DNA of 64,000 nucleotides from NCBI GenBank assembly GCA_009746045.1, contig RPFO01000485.1, positions 354,883 through 418,882 on the forward strand, given 5' to 3'. A model generated the notes under the pieces. That model had not been told where the DNA came from and searched no databases. It worked only from the letters and a program-made list of their open reading frames with translations. Shown in pieces: positions 10,361 to 22,400 of the stretch; position 1 is the first letter of the stretch; each line of letters starts with the position of its first letter. The position numbers and the translations under genes were made by a program. This DNA comes from Mesostigma viride (lineage: Eukaryota > Streptophyta > Mesostigmatophyceae > Mesostigmatales > Mesostigmataceae).

Positions 10361-11121
10361 AGGAGGGGTGACATTGAGCCAAGCTAACTAGCTAGGGGCC
10401 GGATCCTGCAGCCGCCGGTCCAGAATGTCTGGCCCCTATTTCCATACTAGGGGCCCGTGCAGCTGTAGCCCCCATCTTTTCGGCCCCTATAGGGGAGATT
10501 CCAGGGGCCGAATTTTTATGCAGCCGCCAGCCCTAGATTTCGGGCCCCCATATTGTACAGCAGGCGCGGCATGCCGCATCATGCCACGTGGCGTCCCATC
10601 TTGCCATGCCCCGGATGCCAGCTATGTACGGGCCTACGGATGCCTACACAAAAAACTGTGTCGGCATCCGTCCTCACGCCGCGCCGCGCTATACTGTCAT
10701 GCAGTCTGCAGATGTCTTGCCCAGTTCAGTTCAGTTCAGTTCAGTTCAGTTTAGTTGGAATCCCACGCCGGTCATATCCAACAGAGATAGTGTGGCGACG
10801 TAAGTAGCTCGGATGGTAACCTTACTAGGGTACTGTGATATGTCTTGCCCAGTAGTTGCCTGTCGCCGGAGAGGCATGCCGGCATCAAGCCACGTGGCGC
10901 CTCATCTTGCCACGTGGTGCCGCATCTTGCCACGTGGGGCCGCAGCTCGGCCACGTAGCGCTGCGCTATTGGGGGCCAGTAATACGGGGCCACCGCCGCC
11001 GACCCTCGTTTTACTCGCCAGCCCCTAATTCAATTCAGGGGCCGGCGCTTACCGCAGCAGTCAGGCCCTGGGACGGGCCCCTAGTATCCGGGAAAAATTG
11101 CCTGGAGATGTCACCCCTCCT
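10361..11121. mobile_element. Fold-back / MITE-like element with 14-bp terminal inverted repeats
   Basis: AGGAGGGGTGACAT (10361-10374) and ATGTCACCCCTCCT (11108-11121) are perfect inverted repeats 761 bp apart. A second, internal 15-bp pair (ATACTAGGGGCCCGT at 10444-10458; its complement at 11073-11087) is nested inside. The interior is GC-rich with repeated GCCACGTGG and GGGGCC motifs and no coding frame of note. I see no clear target-site duplication at the outer edges, so the element class is uncertain. Confidence 0.55.
10728..10752. repeat. (TTCAG)n microsatellite
   Basis: Five TTCAG units, the last slightly changed, inside the fold-back element. Confidence 0.85.
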
Positions 11122-13497
11122 CTGCTAGCCCAATTCTACCGTTAAGTTACGTTCCCTCGTGAAGTTACGAAGCCCAGAACTGGAATTTGGCAGCGATTGT
11201 AACTTGACGCGGGAATGACTGTAGAAGTGCAGGTCCGCAGGTCCGCAGTCCGCTTTTAGCCCTGGTACTATCGGGGCACTGGGACATGGACGGTTGCATC
11301 ATCGGATACCTTCGCGTGGGGGTGTACTGGTGTTGTTGATGTTGTTGTGTCCCACGCCGTGGGGGTGTACTGTACTGTACCGTATTCCCTGATTTTGCTC
11401 TTTCCAAAATTGCCCAAGGGTCCTTTTTGGGAAACGTGGTCGCGAGCGAGCGACCGTCTTGAGTCTTCATTCCTCAACCAACGCAAATTTTCAAATTTTG
11501 CAGAAAGTACTCCACGGATCGATGAAATAAAAATGTCGTCACCACCAATTTCTGCTTTGAATTATGCCTATATTAAAGGTGAGGGCCCCCGGTTCCATGG
11601 CCAATGCATTTAATTTTTAAGCAATTTCCGCTAGCGAGGAAACACAATGGGAACGCGAGAGGCGCGCACGCAAATGAATGGAAGTTGCCGCAGGGATTTG
11701 ACCTAGCACCGCATACGGGGCGTAACATATCGGTCTCGCAGCTATGGCCGCCATGGAGCATGCTGCGACCATGTCAAGCTTGTAAGTCAGTTAGTACCTA
11801 GCTGTACACACTGGACTCCCAGAGTGTATTTCAAAATTTTTGTTTGCTTTATGTTATGTGGTAGATTATGGCTATTCGTTGCGGTTGAGAACAGTTGAGA
11901 TGAAGGGGGCATACTGCGCTCCCCGCACGTTTGTAATTTCATTTATATGGACACGTCCTATATTTACCTCTTCTATTCGACTGAAGCTCACCGTTGCTGC
12001 GTATAACCATGTGTCACTAAGCTAGGCTTTACAAATACGACCCCTCGTTGAAAGGGGTCGGATTCCTTAGTTTTTAAACACTGGCCTGGCTTGGCCTGGG
12101 CTGGGCTGGGCTGGGCTGGGCTGGGCTGGGCTGGGCTGGGCTGGGCTGGGCTGGGCTGGGCTGGGCTGGGCTGGGCTGGGCTGGGCTGGGTAAGGGGGTT
12201 TCAGAGAGAGAAGAGCTGCTTACCAGCATGTGCTTTTTGCATCACGTGGCTTGTTTAGGTTGATGCTGGTGCTCTGCCGGGTCTAGTGAATGCTCACTTT
12301 TGAATTGCGGTTGTTTTCCAATCGTTAGGCGTATTGTTGTTTTATCCAGCCTAGCAAAGGTCCTTCAGACATCACGTGAGTCTTATTTGCAGCCTGCCAA
12401 AGCTTGCTTACTTTATTTGTAGTCTGCCAAGTTACGCGTTTCTTTTGAAAGCTATCTTAATTACGTTGGGTCATAGTAACCCCTTTGGCGGTAAGCGGAT
12501 TGCTGTCTTCTCGCCATGCGAAACCTGCCGGATTGTAGCTAAATCTTTCAATGTTATACCGAACGGAAGCTATACTGGAGCACACAGGTTAGCAATTACT
12601 CTTGCGGGCATAACACTGTAGCCTTTCGAATCCGAATCTTCTAAGTGGTTTCATGGTCGTTTCGGTTCTGCCTCGCCTTTTTCTGCCATACTGTGGACCG
12701 GTTGGAGCAGGAAGCGAGGCAAGCTGCCACAATCAGTGTCACCCCACGTTGTTGGCCGCCGCATTGCGGAGCCGAGGGTGCACCTGAATGCAGGTGGAGC
12801 TAGCTCAACGGTGGAGCTATCTCACGCAGGGATGCCAAAGGAGTTGGGTGGGTGGCAGTTTGGGCAGTTTCCATTTACACGAAGCTGTGTTCGTAAAAGC
12901 GGACACTTTCCTGTGTGTCTTTGAATGGGTTTCGGGAAGCGCTCGCCTTTTCTGCTTCCTTTGTTTGTTTTGGCCGTGGCGGTGAAGGTCGACATGCTAG
13001 AAGATGTGCTTTCGGAAACAAATGGTCAGTGTGGGTGTGTGCATACGCCGTGGGTTATGGGAAGTCTATTTTGAGGCGTTCTACCTGATGTCATGGGGAA
13101 GCTTGTGGATGCTGAGCTTGTCTAGACAGGTCCTTGTCGGGGGCTTTTATGCCCAAACTGCATCGGCACAAAAGGGCACAGTCAGGTAGAGTTCTAGCTC
13201 GCAAGGGGGAGTCTTCGTGCAGCCTGCCCGTACAGGAACCAACCACAGAAGGCGCCATTTGGGTAGCATGACAGTAGGTTGCTTTTTGGAGTCAGTAGCT
13301 ATGCCGGCTATGCTCTAGCCGGCCCTATGGCCGAAATTCTGTGCATCAATCTGGGCACATGCAACAAACATGGAACCGTTCTCCCATGGGGCACGTTTTA
13401 AATCTGGGCTAAATGCAAGAGACAATTGGTGAGGTGAGCAGGTGTGTCACGGAAACATTTGTGAGGCATGTGGCATCATTGACCGGCATCTTTGCCC
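11122..13497. other. Intergenic stretch upstream of the large plus-strand gene
   Basis: No convincing gene. It contains a hairpin (CGACCCC at 12038-12044 with GGGGTCG at 12054-12060) and the CTGGG array. The part from about 12200 to 13490 probably holds the promoter, 5' UTR and possibly unrecognised first exons of the large gene that follows; I could not identify them. Confidence 0.4.
12085..12191. repeat. Pentanucleotide (CTGGG)n array
   Basis: About twenty CTGGG units preceded by imperfect CTGGC/TTGGC units. Non-coding, G-rich on the plus strand. Confidence 0.95.
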
Positions 13498-16400
13498 ATG
13501 TTGCTCTCCTTGGCACACTCTGCTGCATGCCAAATCCCCCTGGCCACGCCAGCAGGTTTGCATCCTGAGGCCTCGCCACCGCTGCAGGTGCCCCTGGTGC
13601 GTGTCTTCCAGCAGGCCGCGAGCCAACGCCTGTCGCAGCACCACTGGGAGGCACGGAGGGATGTGGCGCCTGCGCCGCTGCAGGGAGGCGTTGGCATGTC
13701 CAGGGGGGGAGAGTGGGGCGACAGTGTTGCTGGGTCGGGCCACATGAGCAAGCCAACATCTGCAGCTGGTGTGCGGCTGGGTCAATCTGGTCAGCATTGG
13801 GACAATGCACTTCTCGAGGAGGATAGCGGCACCCTGGGGCCCTGGGACTCTGACTGTGGGGATGGGAGGGAGGTGAACCAGATGGCCGCAGCCACAAAGA
13901 GAAAAGTGATAGCAAAGGAGGACACCGCTGCCAAAGGTCCACGAACGGTCGCTTCTGGTCCTCCCGAAGCCCGGCCTGCACGGCTAACGTCCGCCAATAC
14001 CCGCCTTGGCCCTGTTGCCAGCTCCCACCAGCGAGCTGTCCGACCTGGCAGCGCGGCGACCCTCCCACCTGGTGGACACCTCAAGTCCACCCGTGGGGGG
14101 CCGCGCGCAGCGGCACCCGCGCTGAGTGCCGAGTTCCTTCAGATCGTTGCGCAGTACGCCCCCGACGAATACGACCGCATCACGCGTGGTGCCAGCGGGG
14201 CCCGCACGCTGACCGCACAGCCTGCGGCCGCTGCTGCCCGGACAGTCCATGCAGTGGAGAAAGGACTGCCTGGTGGCGTTTCTGCTGCAGGCCTGGTGAA
14301 TCCACTTCTACGCGGGGATTCTCCACCTTCGTCGCCACCTGCCACCAAGCGCACGAGGCCAGATGGCAGCAAGAGCAACGGCAATGGTGGCATAAAGCTG
14401 CTGCCGGTGGCCACGTCCCACCCTAACGTCCGCCGGGTGCAAGAACCCGCCAGACCAGCAGCGGTTCCGGCGTACGCATCCAGCAGCAGCGGCGAAAGCA
14501 GCGGGAGAGAGGAGTGGGAGGAGGAGCAACATGCACTCGCAGGCCAGCAGGCTGGCCAAAGAGAACGTGGCGCTGTCTCCCCCCACCGCGTACGGTATGA
14601 TCGGTCAGGCGCGCGGCCTGCCCCTGATAATGGCTCTGCACGAGTGGGCGGGGGGAAGGCATCGGCCGCCCCTGTGGCCCCCAAGCGCCCGTTGGTGGGT
14701 GCGCAGGAGCGGGCAGCGGTGCGGCGCGCGGAGGAGGCCGAACGTGCGCGCCGCATGGAGGCGCTCGCACGCTTGACCGAGCGGGCCAAGCTCGGTTTGA
14801 AGGTGGGTGGCCGGGGGCAGGGTGGGAGGGGCAGGTGGGTGGGCCCCCAGCTGGAGCGCAGTCCTCGGTGGGATCGCTGCACGCATGTGGCTGACTTGGC
14901 TGGCTGGCAATTGGACGTTATTGTCTTTGCTGTCTTTCAGCATGGTCGAGTCTACTTACCCTGCGCAGCCGGACACACTGGGTCCTCTGCGGCAGTATCA
15001 CCCTATTTATGAGACAGCCCTATGAGTGAATGCATCCCATCCAGTGCATGGTAGGACCAAGTGACAGAATGGCATCTGCAGCCCTACAGCGAGATCCCAC
15101 AGATACGCGTTCAACTGGATCTCTGGGGCTTTTGAAAAAAATGCGGTTATAGTTGTGCCATGACTCTGATGTGGATGGGCTGCGCGTGACTAAGCAGTTC
15201 CGGTTTCAACCTGGTGCACCTGCTGTGCCGATCGTTGCTGAAGGACACGAAAAGGTTTCTATTTTGTCCTTTCATTTGGTCTCTGCTGACACCGGCCTTG
15301 TATTGTCCGGCTTGTGGTTTGTTATTGTGAGCAGCACAATTGCGAAGCCTTCCGATCATGTAGTGATAAAACCTGGAAAAGCCTGAAAAGCATTTCAGTC
15401 AACTTTGTGACCATTGTTCAGTGTACATGGAAGCTTGAGCGTGTCCATTCGCACTGCTGCTGTTTCAACTCAGCTGCCCTGCCTGCTGCCTGCCTGCCCG
15501 CCTACAGCTTGCTGTATCCAAAGTGCCTAATAGAGACTTCTTCAGCCTGCTGTCATTGTGTGGTGCCCCTACTTGCGCATGGCAGGCGAATAAGGGGAGC
15601 GGTGTTGCGAGCAAAGCCGGTCCATCAAGAGGAGCCACCGCAGCCGCAGCGCCATCAACCACAGCTACCACCGCCGAGGCCGGCAGACGGGACCACCCCG
15701 ATGGCACGTCACACGGTGACCAGGGAGGGAGCCACGCGGACATCACGCCCTCTCCGCGTAAAAACGTGCGTCGCAGTGCTTCCCATGGCAAGCACTGCGC
15801 TGGTGGGCAACAAGGGGTTCCCGTGGCCACATCAGCAGTGGCTGCAGCCGCAGATGGCAGAACGGAAGGGGCCACGGGGCCCACTGCGCGCAAGCGCTAC
15901 TCCAAGCCGCCGGTGCCCCGCTTCAAGCACAAGGCGCCCAAGGTGGCCAGCGCGCCGGAGCAGGAGGGTGCCCCAAAGGCCGTGCGGCGCGCCAACATCG
16001 AGCTGACCATGGCCCGTGCCAAGCAAGCGCGGCCCGAGGACCTGATGCCACCGGCCAAGCCGAGCGGCGAACCGGAGGTGCCCAAGGTCCGCAGCTGGGC
16101 GGTTCCCGAGGGGGGCGTCCTGGGCGAAGACGAGGACAAGGTGGCCAAGGTAGGCCGCTCTGCCCACGTGATCGTGTGGCATGAAGGAGTTTGGTGCTTG
16201 GTGCTGAGCTGCATAATTGTACTGGATGTTTTCCTATGCAGGATACTTTGAGAGCCATTCCCGTGTAGAGGGCTGCTGGGGCAGGACCAGCAGAGGCCTG
16301 ATCTTTCCTGGGCTATTTGTTCCCGCACGTGTTTGCAGTGGACGTTTGTGGAACGCCATAGACAATGTTGACAATGCCATTTCTGTCATCACATGATGTG

Positions 16401-19400
16401 ATTGTTGCAGTCGTTTCTTGCGTTTCCGCCTTGCCAAAGACAAGGCCACCCCAGAAACAGCTTCCTTTTAGATTCAACTTTTTCATTGAACCATGTTTGC
16501 GCTGCTTGACGCGCCGTAGTTTGTGCTGATCTGTGCGTTCATGGAATGCCCTTCTCTGCTGCATGGCAGGTGAGGACCTACATGGAGCATCGCAGGGAGG
16601 CTCGCAATCGCCAGGCATTGGCGACAAAGCGCGCGCAAGCCTTAAAGGAGCGCCGTCGCAAGCAGATTCTGCGCGAGCTGGACCTGCGCGCATCGAGGGC
16701 CATCCGCACACACGACTTCAAGGGTTATGGCACGCATGTGAAGGCAGGCGGCAAGGTCGGCCGCCGGCACTATGCGCTGCCGTTCCCTGCCCAGCGGCCC
16801 GCATGGGACGGCTCCTTTGAGAAGGGTGCTGGGCACGAGTTGGACGTGGAGGGGGAGACGGCGGCGTTCCTGGGTGTGTCAGGGAGGATGACTAGTGTGG
16901 TCACCCACCCAGGTGCGCCGCACCCTCCAGGGATGCATCTCCCTTCCGGCACTTTGGGCCATCCTGCGCACCCGCAAAGGCCAGGTGCGGGAGAGCACGG
17001 CGTCGAAGGCAAGAAAGCGGCGAAGAATGCTGTGGCTGCCAGCAGCGCACAGCCAGCCCTCGTACGTCTCGCATGTTCTGCTTGAGGCGCCGTGTGTGTC
17101 ACCTGTTCCTTGGTGTTTGTTGCCAGCAGCGCACAACCAGCCCACATATGTCTCACATGCTCTGCTTGAGGGCCGTGTGTGTCACATGTTCCATCGTGTT
17201 TTGTGCTGTAGGGCAGCAGGTAGCTAGGATGCAGTCCCCCGTTGTGCTCCGCTTCCTCGCCTTGCCCCATGCAATTATGATCGTCGGGGGCCAGTCTTAG
17301 TTCTAGGCACCATTCTGACCATTTGTCTTACCCTTCAAGGTGCTTTTGACTCACTGTCGTATTGACTCACCGTCCTTGGCAACATTTCCAGTTCTCTTTT
17401 GCGCATACCAGAGGCTGTGTTGCATGCTCATGTTGTGCCCCTGTGTGATCCCATGTTGCCTTGGGCATGCTATTGGCACCGCCACATGCTGCCCGCTGCA
17501 GGCGCCCTTGACGCGCTTTAGCGGCCTCGACAGCATGACCACGGCGGTGGTGGGCGCTTTTGTGCCGAGCATGCCACGGCAGCCACCGCCGCCGCCCCCC
17601 CGGCCCAAGCTGCACATGGAGGACTCGTTGGCCATGCTGTCCCGGGCGCGGTGGTTCACGTCTGCGGGCGGCAAGATGCACGAGGGGAGGCGCGAGGATA
17701 TAGAGCGTCAGGTGCAGGGCCTGCAGCGGCTGGAACGCATCCGCCAGTACGCCAGCAAGCAGGTGAGGGCGGTGTATGCCGACAAGCAGGTGAGAGCGAG
17801 GGAGGCGCTGTGCAAGCGACGTTGTGGCACTCACTGTGGCACGCTGACAGTCATGGGCATGGTGGGCTCCATCTGTTTGGCTCATGCAAACATAACTTAG
17901 AAGTTAAGCTTGCTGCCTGCCACAAACTGGCTGTCGGAGCTGTGCCTGCCAACGTGCCCCGCCTGGCCGTGCAGGCAGCGCTGGCATATGCGTGCTTGTA
18001 GGTGGCGGGTTCTGACGAATGGGGTTCTAGCGGGTTTTGGAATGTCTGGTTGTTGAGTGAGGCACATGCGGAAGCATGTGAGGTACCCCTATCCCTGACT
18101 CATTCAACCACCGAGCCAGGAGATCTTTATCAGCATGTAACGCCCACGGTTGGTGATGAGGGCACATGCGGAAGCATGTGATGTACCCCCATCCCTGACT
18201 CACCTTGTTCAACCACCGAGCCAGGAGATCTTTATCAGCATGTAACGCCCATAGTTGTTGATGAGGGCACATGGAAGGTGGCAGCCAGGCACAATGTAAG
18301 AAGAGAAACACCATGTTGCAGGTGCTAGCTTTGTTCCTGTCCCAACCATGCACCTAACATGTGCGCCTGCGTTTGCTTTGGACACCACATGGACCCGGCC
18401 ACAGAAATCTTTCATGCTTCGCAAGGTGCGGCGCGCAAAGGGCCGCCAGCCCACAACCAAAACGCAGCAAGGGCCACGCATGCACACTGCCTCAGGATCT
18501 CCCAGGCACCACCAGAGCAAGCCTACCGCCCGGCCCCACCACAAAAAGCACAAGAGATTGTTCAACGTCAGTCGGCGCTCCGGGCTAAAGCTGCGGGCCT
18601 CCTCCCGGGGCGCTCGGCACTTGCAGGCGCGCTCCATCATGGGACGCGCCGTGCGCCGGCGCCGCACGCAAGCCCAGCGAGATGTGCTGGTGGCCAACAC
18701 TACGCGCCTAGACGGCCGTGGTGGCACTGCCCATATGCGAGGTGTGTCCGCTCGTGTGCCCGCACCGCCCCCCTGGGGTGCCGATACCTTGCACCCCCCA
18801 CCAGGGCAGACAAGGGCGGCTGAGCCCACCACAGAAAGTGGGTGGGATGGCTGGGGGGGGGGGCAAGGTATCCGTGTGCCCATGGAGTGGCGGCGTGCTG
18901 GCCCCAGCGGCCAGACAGGGGGCCGGGGTTCGGTGCATGTGATGCCAGGTGAGCTGCCCCATGCCCATCCCTCCATGCCACCGGCACCACCTGGCCACGG
19001 CGCTGTGCTGGGGGTCCAGGAGGGGGATCGCGTGGACACGGACGGCTGGCGTGGGAGCTATGGGCCAGCGGCCGGGTATGAAGTGCCGCAGCTCACCAGG
19101 CCCGCTGCCTTTCACGTGCCAGCGCAGGCAGCCCCTGTGCCTGCTGGCCACATGCCAGTGCCTGCTACCCACGCGGCGGCGCAGGCGGCGACACATGAGC
19201 AGGAGGAGCTCTCCCGCCTGCGCGAGGTGGCACTCCGCCTTTCCCAGCGCTTGCGGCAACAGCCACCGACGTCCTCCGCGCAGGGATTAGCGGCCGACAG
19301 CGCGCTGCGGGCAGGTCTGGGCGCGGCCTCGGCTTTGCTGCGCGCCAGGGCCCCTGCGACTACCTCAGCGGCCACCACCGTGCGCCAGCTCACCTCGTGG

Positions 19401-22400
19401 GCGGCCACCACCGTGCAGAGGTGGTTCCGAGGGTACCTTGTTCGCCGGCGATACCGCGTGGTAGGTGCTGGCAGACGCAGGGATTCCGTCACGATCGGCT
19501 TGCGCTGTATTCATGCAGTCTCCTTCCCGCCTTTTTAAATTCTGCGTCATTGCGGGGTGCCCCGGCAGGAAGTTTTCTACTTGCTTTCCTGTCCTACTAT
19601 GACCTCTCGTGTGTGCTCTGTCTGCTTGGTCTTACCGCGGTGCACGCTGGTCACAGCCAGTGACATGTGGACCCCCTATTCCTGTTGTGTTGCGGCGGCT
19701 TGAGACCTGGTATCTTCCCCGCACACCTCCCATGCCATGCTTGCCACGCCATGCTTGCATGGTGCCCCTGACTCATCGGGTCCGCGCACCAACGCGTCCA
19801 CCGAATGCTCTGTGCACTTGCAGGGGGGTCTGGTAATCCACGCACACAAGCCTCTGGTGGAGACTAGGTCCCTGGCAGGCCCACACGTGCGCAGTACACC
19901 AGCACCGGTTGCCTCCGTCGCCAGTGGGCGCAGGATGACGGAGCCTCACGGGACAACACAGCAGGGGTCTGGCCGGGAGACGACATTTGCCACGACCCGC
20001 GCATCAACAAGCGCATCGGCGATTGGGGCGACACATGAGGGCACTGCCAGCCAGAAAGGCACGGTGCCAGGGCGAGCGGAAATGGGTGAGCCGGCAAGCA
20101 GGCCTGCAACCCACACCCGCCACGGTGAGGAGGCAGCCCCGCTTGGCTATCGGAGCGAAGGCAGGTCAAATGAGGGGCTAGGGACAAGCGGGGCACACGC
20201 GCAGAGTGACCCCCTGCCCGCCTCCCATCCCATGTACGCCACCACAGGACAGATGCGTGCTGTGGGAGGGCGGCCTGCCAGCATGAACCAGGATGCCGGT
20301 GCCGCCCCGTGGACCTCGCTGTCCATGACGGAGCCTCTGCTGGCCGGCGGGGGCGTTTTTGGCGGCGCCAGCGTGCACGGTGCGCGCGTGCATCTCGAGG
20401 AGCCGCAGCCGTGGTCCTCGGGGTCGTCCGATGCGGCGGACAGCGATGAGGAGGAAGAGGCCACTGTGGATCTTTCCACAGCTGGCACCGTTGAAGACGA
20501 GGGCTCCAAGAGGGATGAGAGCACTTTGCTGAGTATTGATGACTCAATGGTAGCCTCGACCTCAGCGACGTACACCAGCCCTCTCCTTCCCAGTGGCGGC
20601 GGCAGCGTTGCTACCCGCGCCGAACGGCCCTGGATTGCGGAGGAGCGAGCAGAGAGGGCTGGGCCAGGGCCCGTGGATGCAGATGTGGATGGCGGCAAGG
20701 GGAGCATGCTGAAGCTGTTCATGGCGGCGCGACATCATGGGAGTGGCAGTGCCAGCATCAGCTCATTGGCGACGGCGCGGGTGGACATGGGATCTGGGGA
20801 CAAAGCCCCGGTGTCGCATCTGGAGGCCAAGTACGGTGCTGTCACGAGCAGCCATGGCTTTGAGGGGGACGGGGCAGCAGCACACAGCAGAAGCAAGTGG
20901 GGGGCGTCTGGTTTTGTGGGAAGGTGAGCAGCTGCCTAGGTTTTGTAGCGGTGACATCAGCGTATACAGCAACTTTCCCGGTGCCTGCTACTGCATGTGC
21001 TGCGCAGACGTAGAGTGGGTCTACCTCTTGTGCAACACCGTGCTTTGCATTTTTCTGCTAACGATATGGCGGTAATCCGTCCTGCCAGGCATCACCGTGC
21101 GGCCACCAAACTATTGTGTGAGCCACGTTGAGCCTGCAGGCAGCACAACTTATCTGGTCTGCACGAATTGTCTCCCGGTTTTGCTGTGTGGGCTGGCGCT
21201 GCTTCTACCACGCTGCTATTCTTCCTTCGTTGCTCTGCACACAGTCCATGTGCACACAGCAGTAGGCTCCCAACCATTCTAGCTGCTCACTGTGTTTTGC
21301 GCCAAAGTGTCCGCATCAAGCCAGTCGTCCGCATGGTGCATGCTTGCTGATAATGCTCCTCCGAAAATGATTTTCTCCCTTGGCCCGCCAGGTACACGAC
21401 GGACGGCCCTGGTGCTGCGCCGGAGCCAAGCAGCGTTGTGCTGGCGTACGCGCGCGAGATCGTGTCCCGTCAGAAACAGCGGGCGACCGCAACCGTGCCA
21501 CCGTCGCAGGACATGGCACCACCGGGCAGCCGACCAGTGGGTGCGGCGGACGCAGCCTCCAAGTGGGCTCCTGGGCCCCTGCTGGGTGGCGTCGAGGACG
21601 AGGCTAAGGGGGCGCTGATGCCGCGCGAGGAGCGTGCAAGCGGCCTCGGAGAGTCTGTCAAGGGGAACGAGTATTCCAGCGACAACTACGCAAGTGAGTC
21701 CGAGTCGCAGGATGCACGCGTGGCGACCACGTCTGCCAGCAGGAGTCATGGTAACGTTCCCACACAGCACGCAGAGCGGGCAGTTCCCCTGCTTGCAGCG
21801 TCTCAGGGAGCACCGGGTGAGGCCGCTACACTCGCTGGCCCTGCCCTGCCCCTGGGCGCGGCTGTCAGCACTTCCCTCCGTGCGCCAGAGCCGGAAGATG
21901 GCCCGCGTGAAGCAGGGGGGGTGGCGGGCAGCATCTTTGCGTCCACGGCGGCAGCTGGGCCAGCGAGGCTGTCTCACGGCTTCGGTCTGCCCCGGGATGA
22001 GCGGCTGTCACCCCGCTCGTTGGAGAAGAGGTCCGTGCCCCATCTATTTTGGTGTGGCTTGTCTGCAGTTGCATTATTGTGTACGCTGGCTGGAGCAGGT
22101 TTTTACTGCCACCTGCTGCGCAGAGGTAGCGAGCATGTTGCCATCCTTGTGACTGTTGTCAGCACTGCCGATCCCTTTCTTTCCCGCACTCGATTTATTC
22201 ACCTCCACACACAACCAGCCCATCCACCAACCATACCTGCTCTCCCGACAAAGCGTTGAACAAACCAAGGAGAGCTCCCCCGAGCTGACTTACCCCTGCC
22301 TTTGAAACCACACGACTTGCCCGCCACACCACGGCATGCTTAGCCACCCGTCGGCCGGACACTGCCCCGCTGCCCCTGTGCCAAACTCGTATGGGTGCTC

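Noticed and set aside
13409-14943. Long minus-strand frames opposite the first exon of the large gene (219, 247 and 112 codons)
   Set aside because: Shadow frames from GC-rich coding sequence; no start context, splice pattern or domain.
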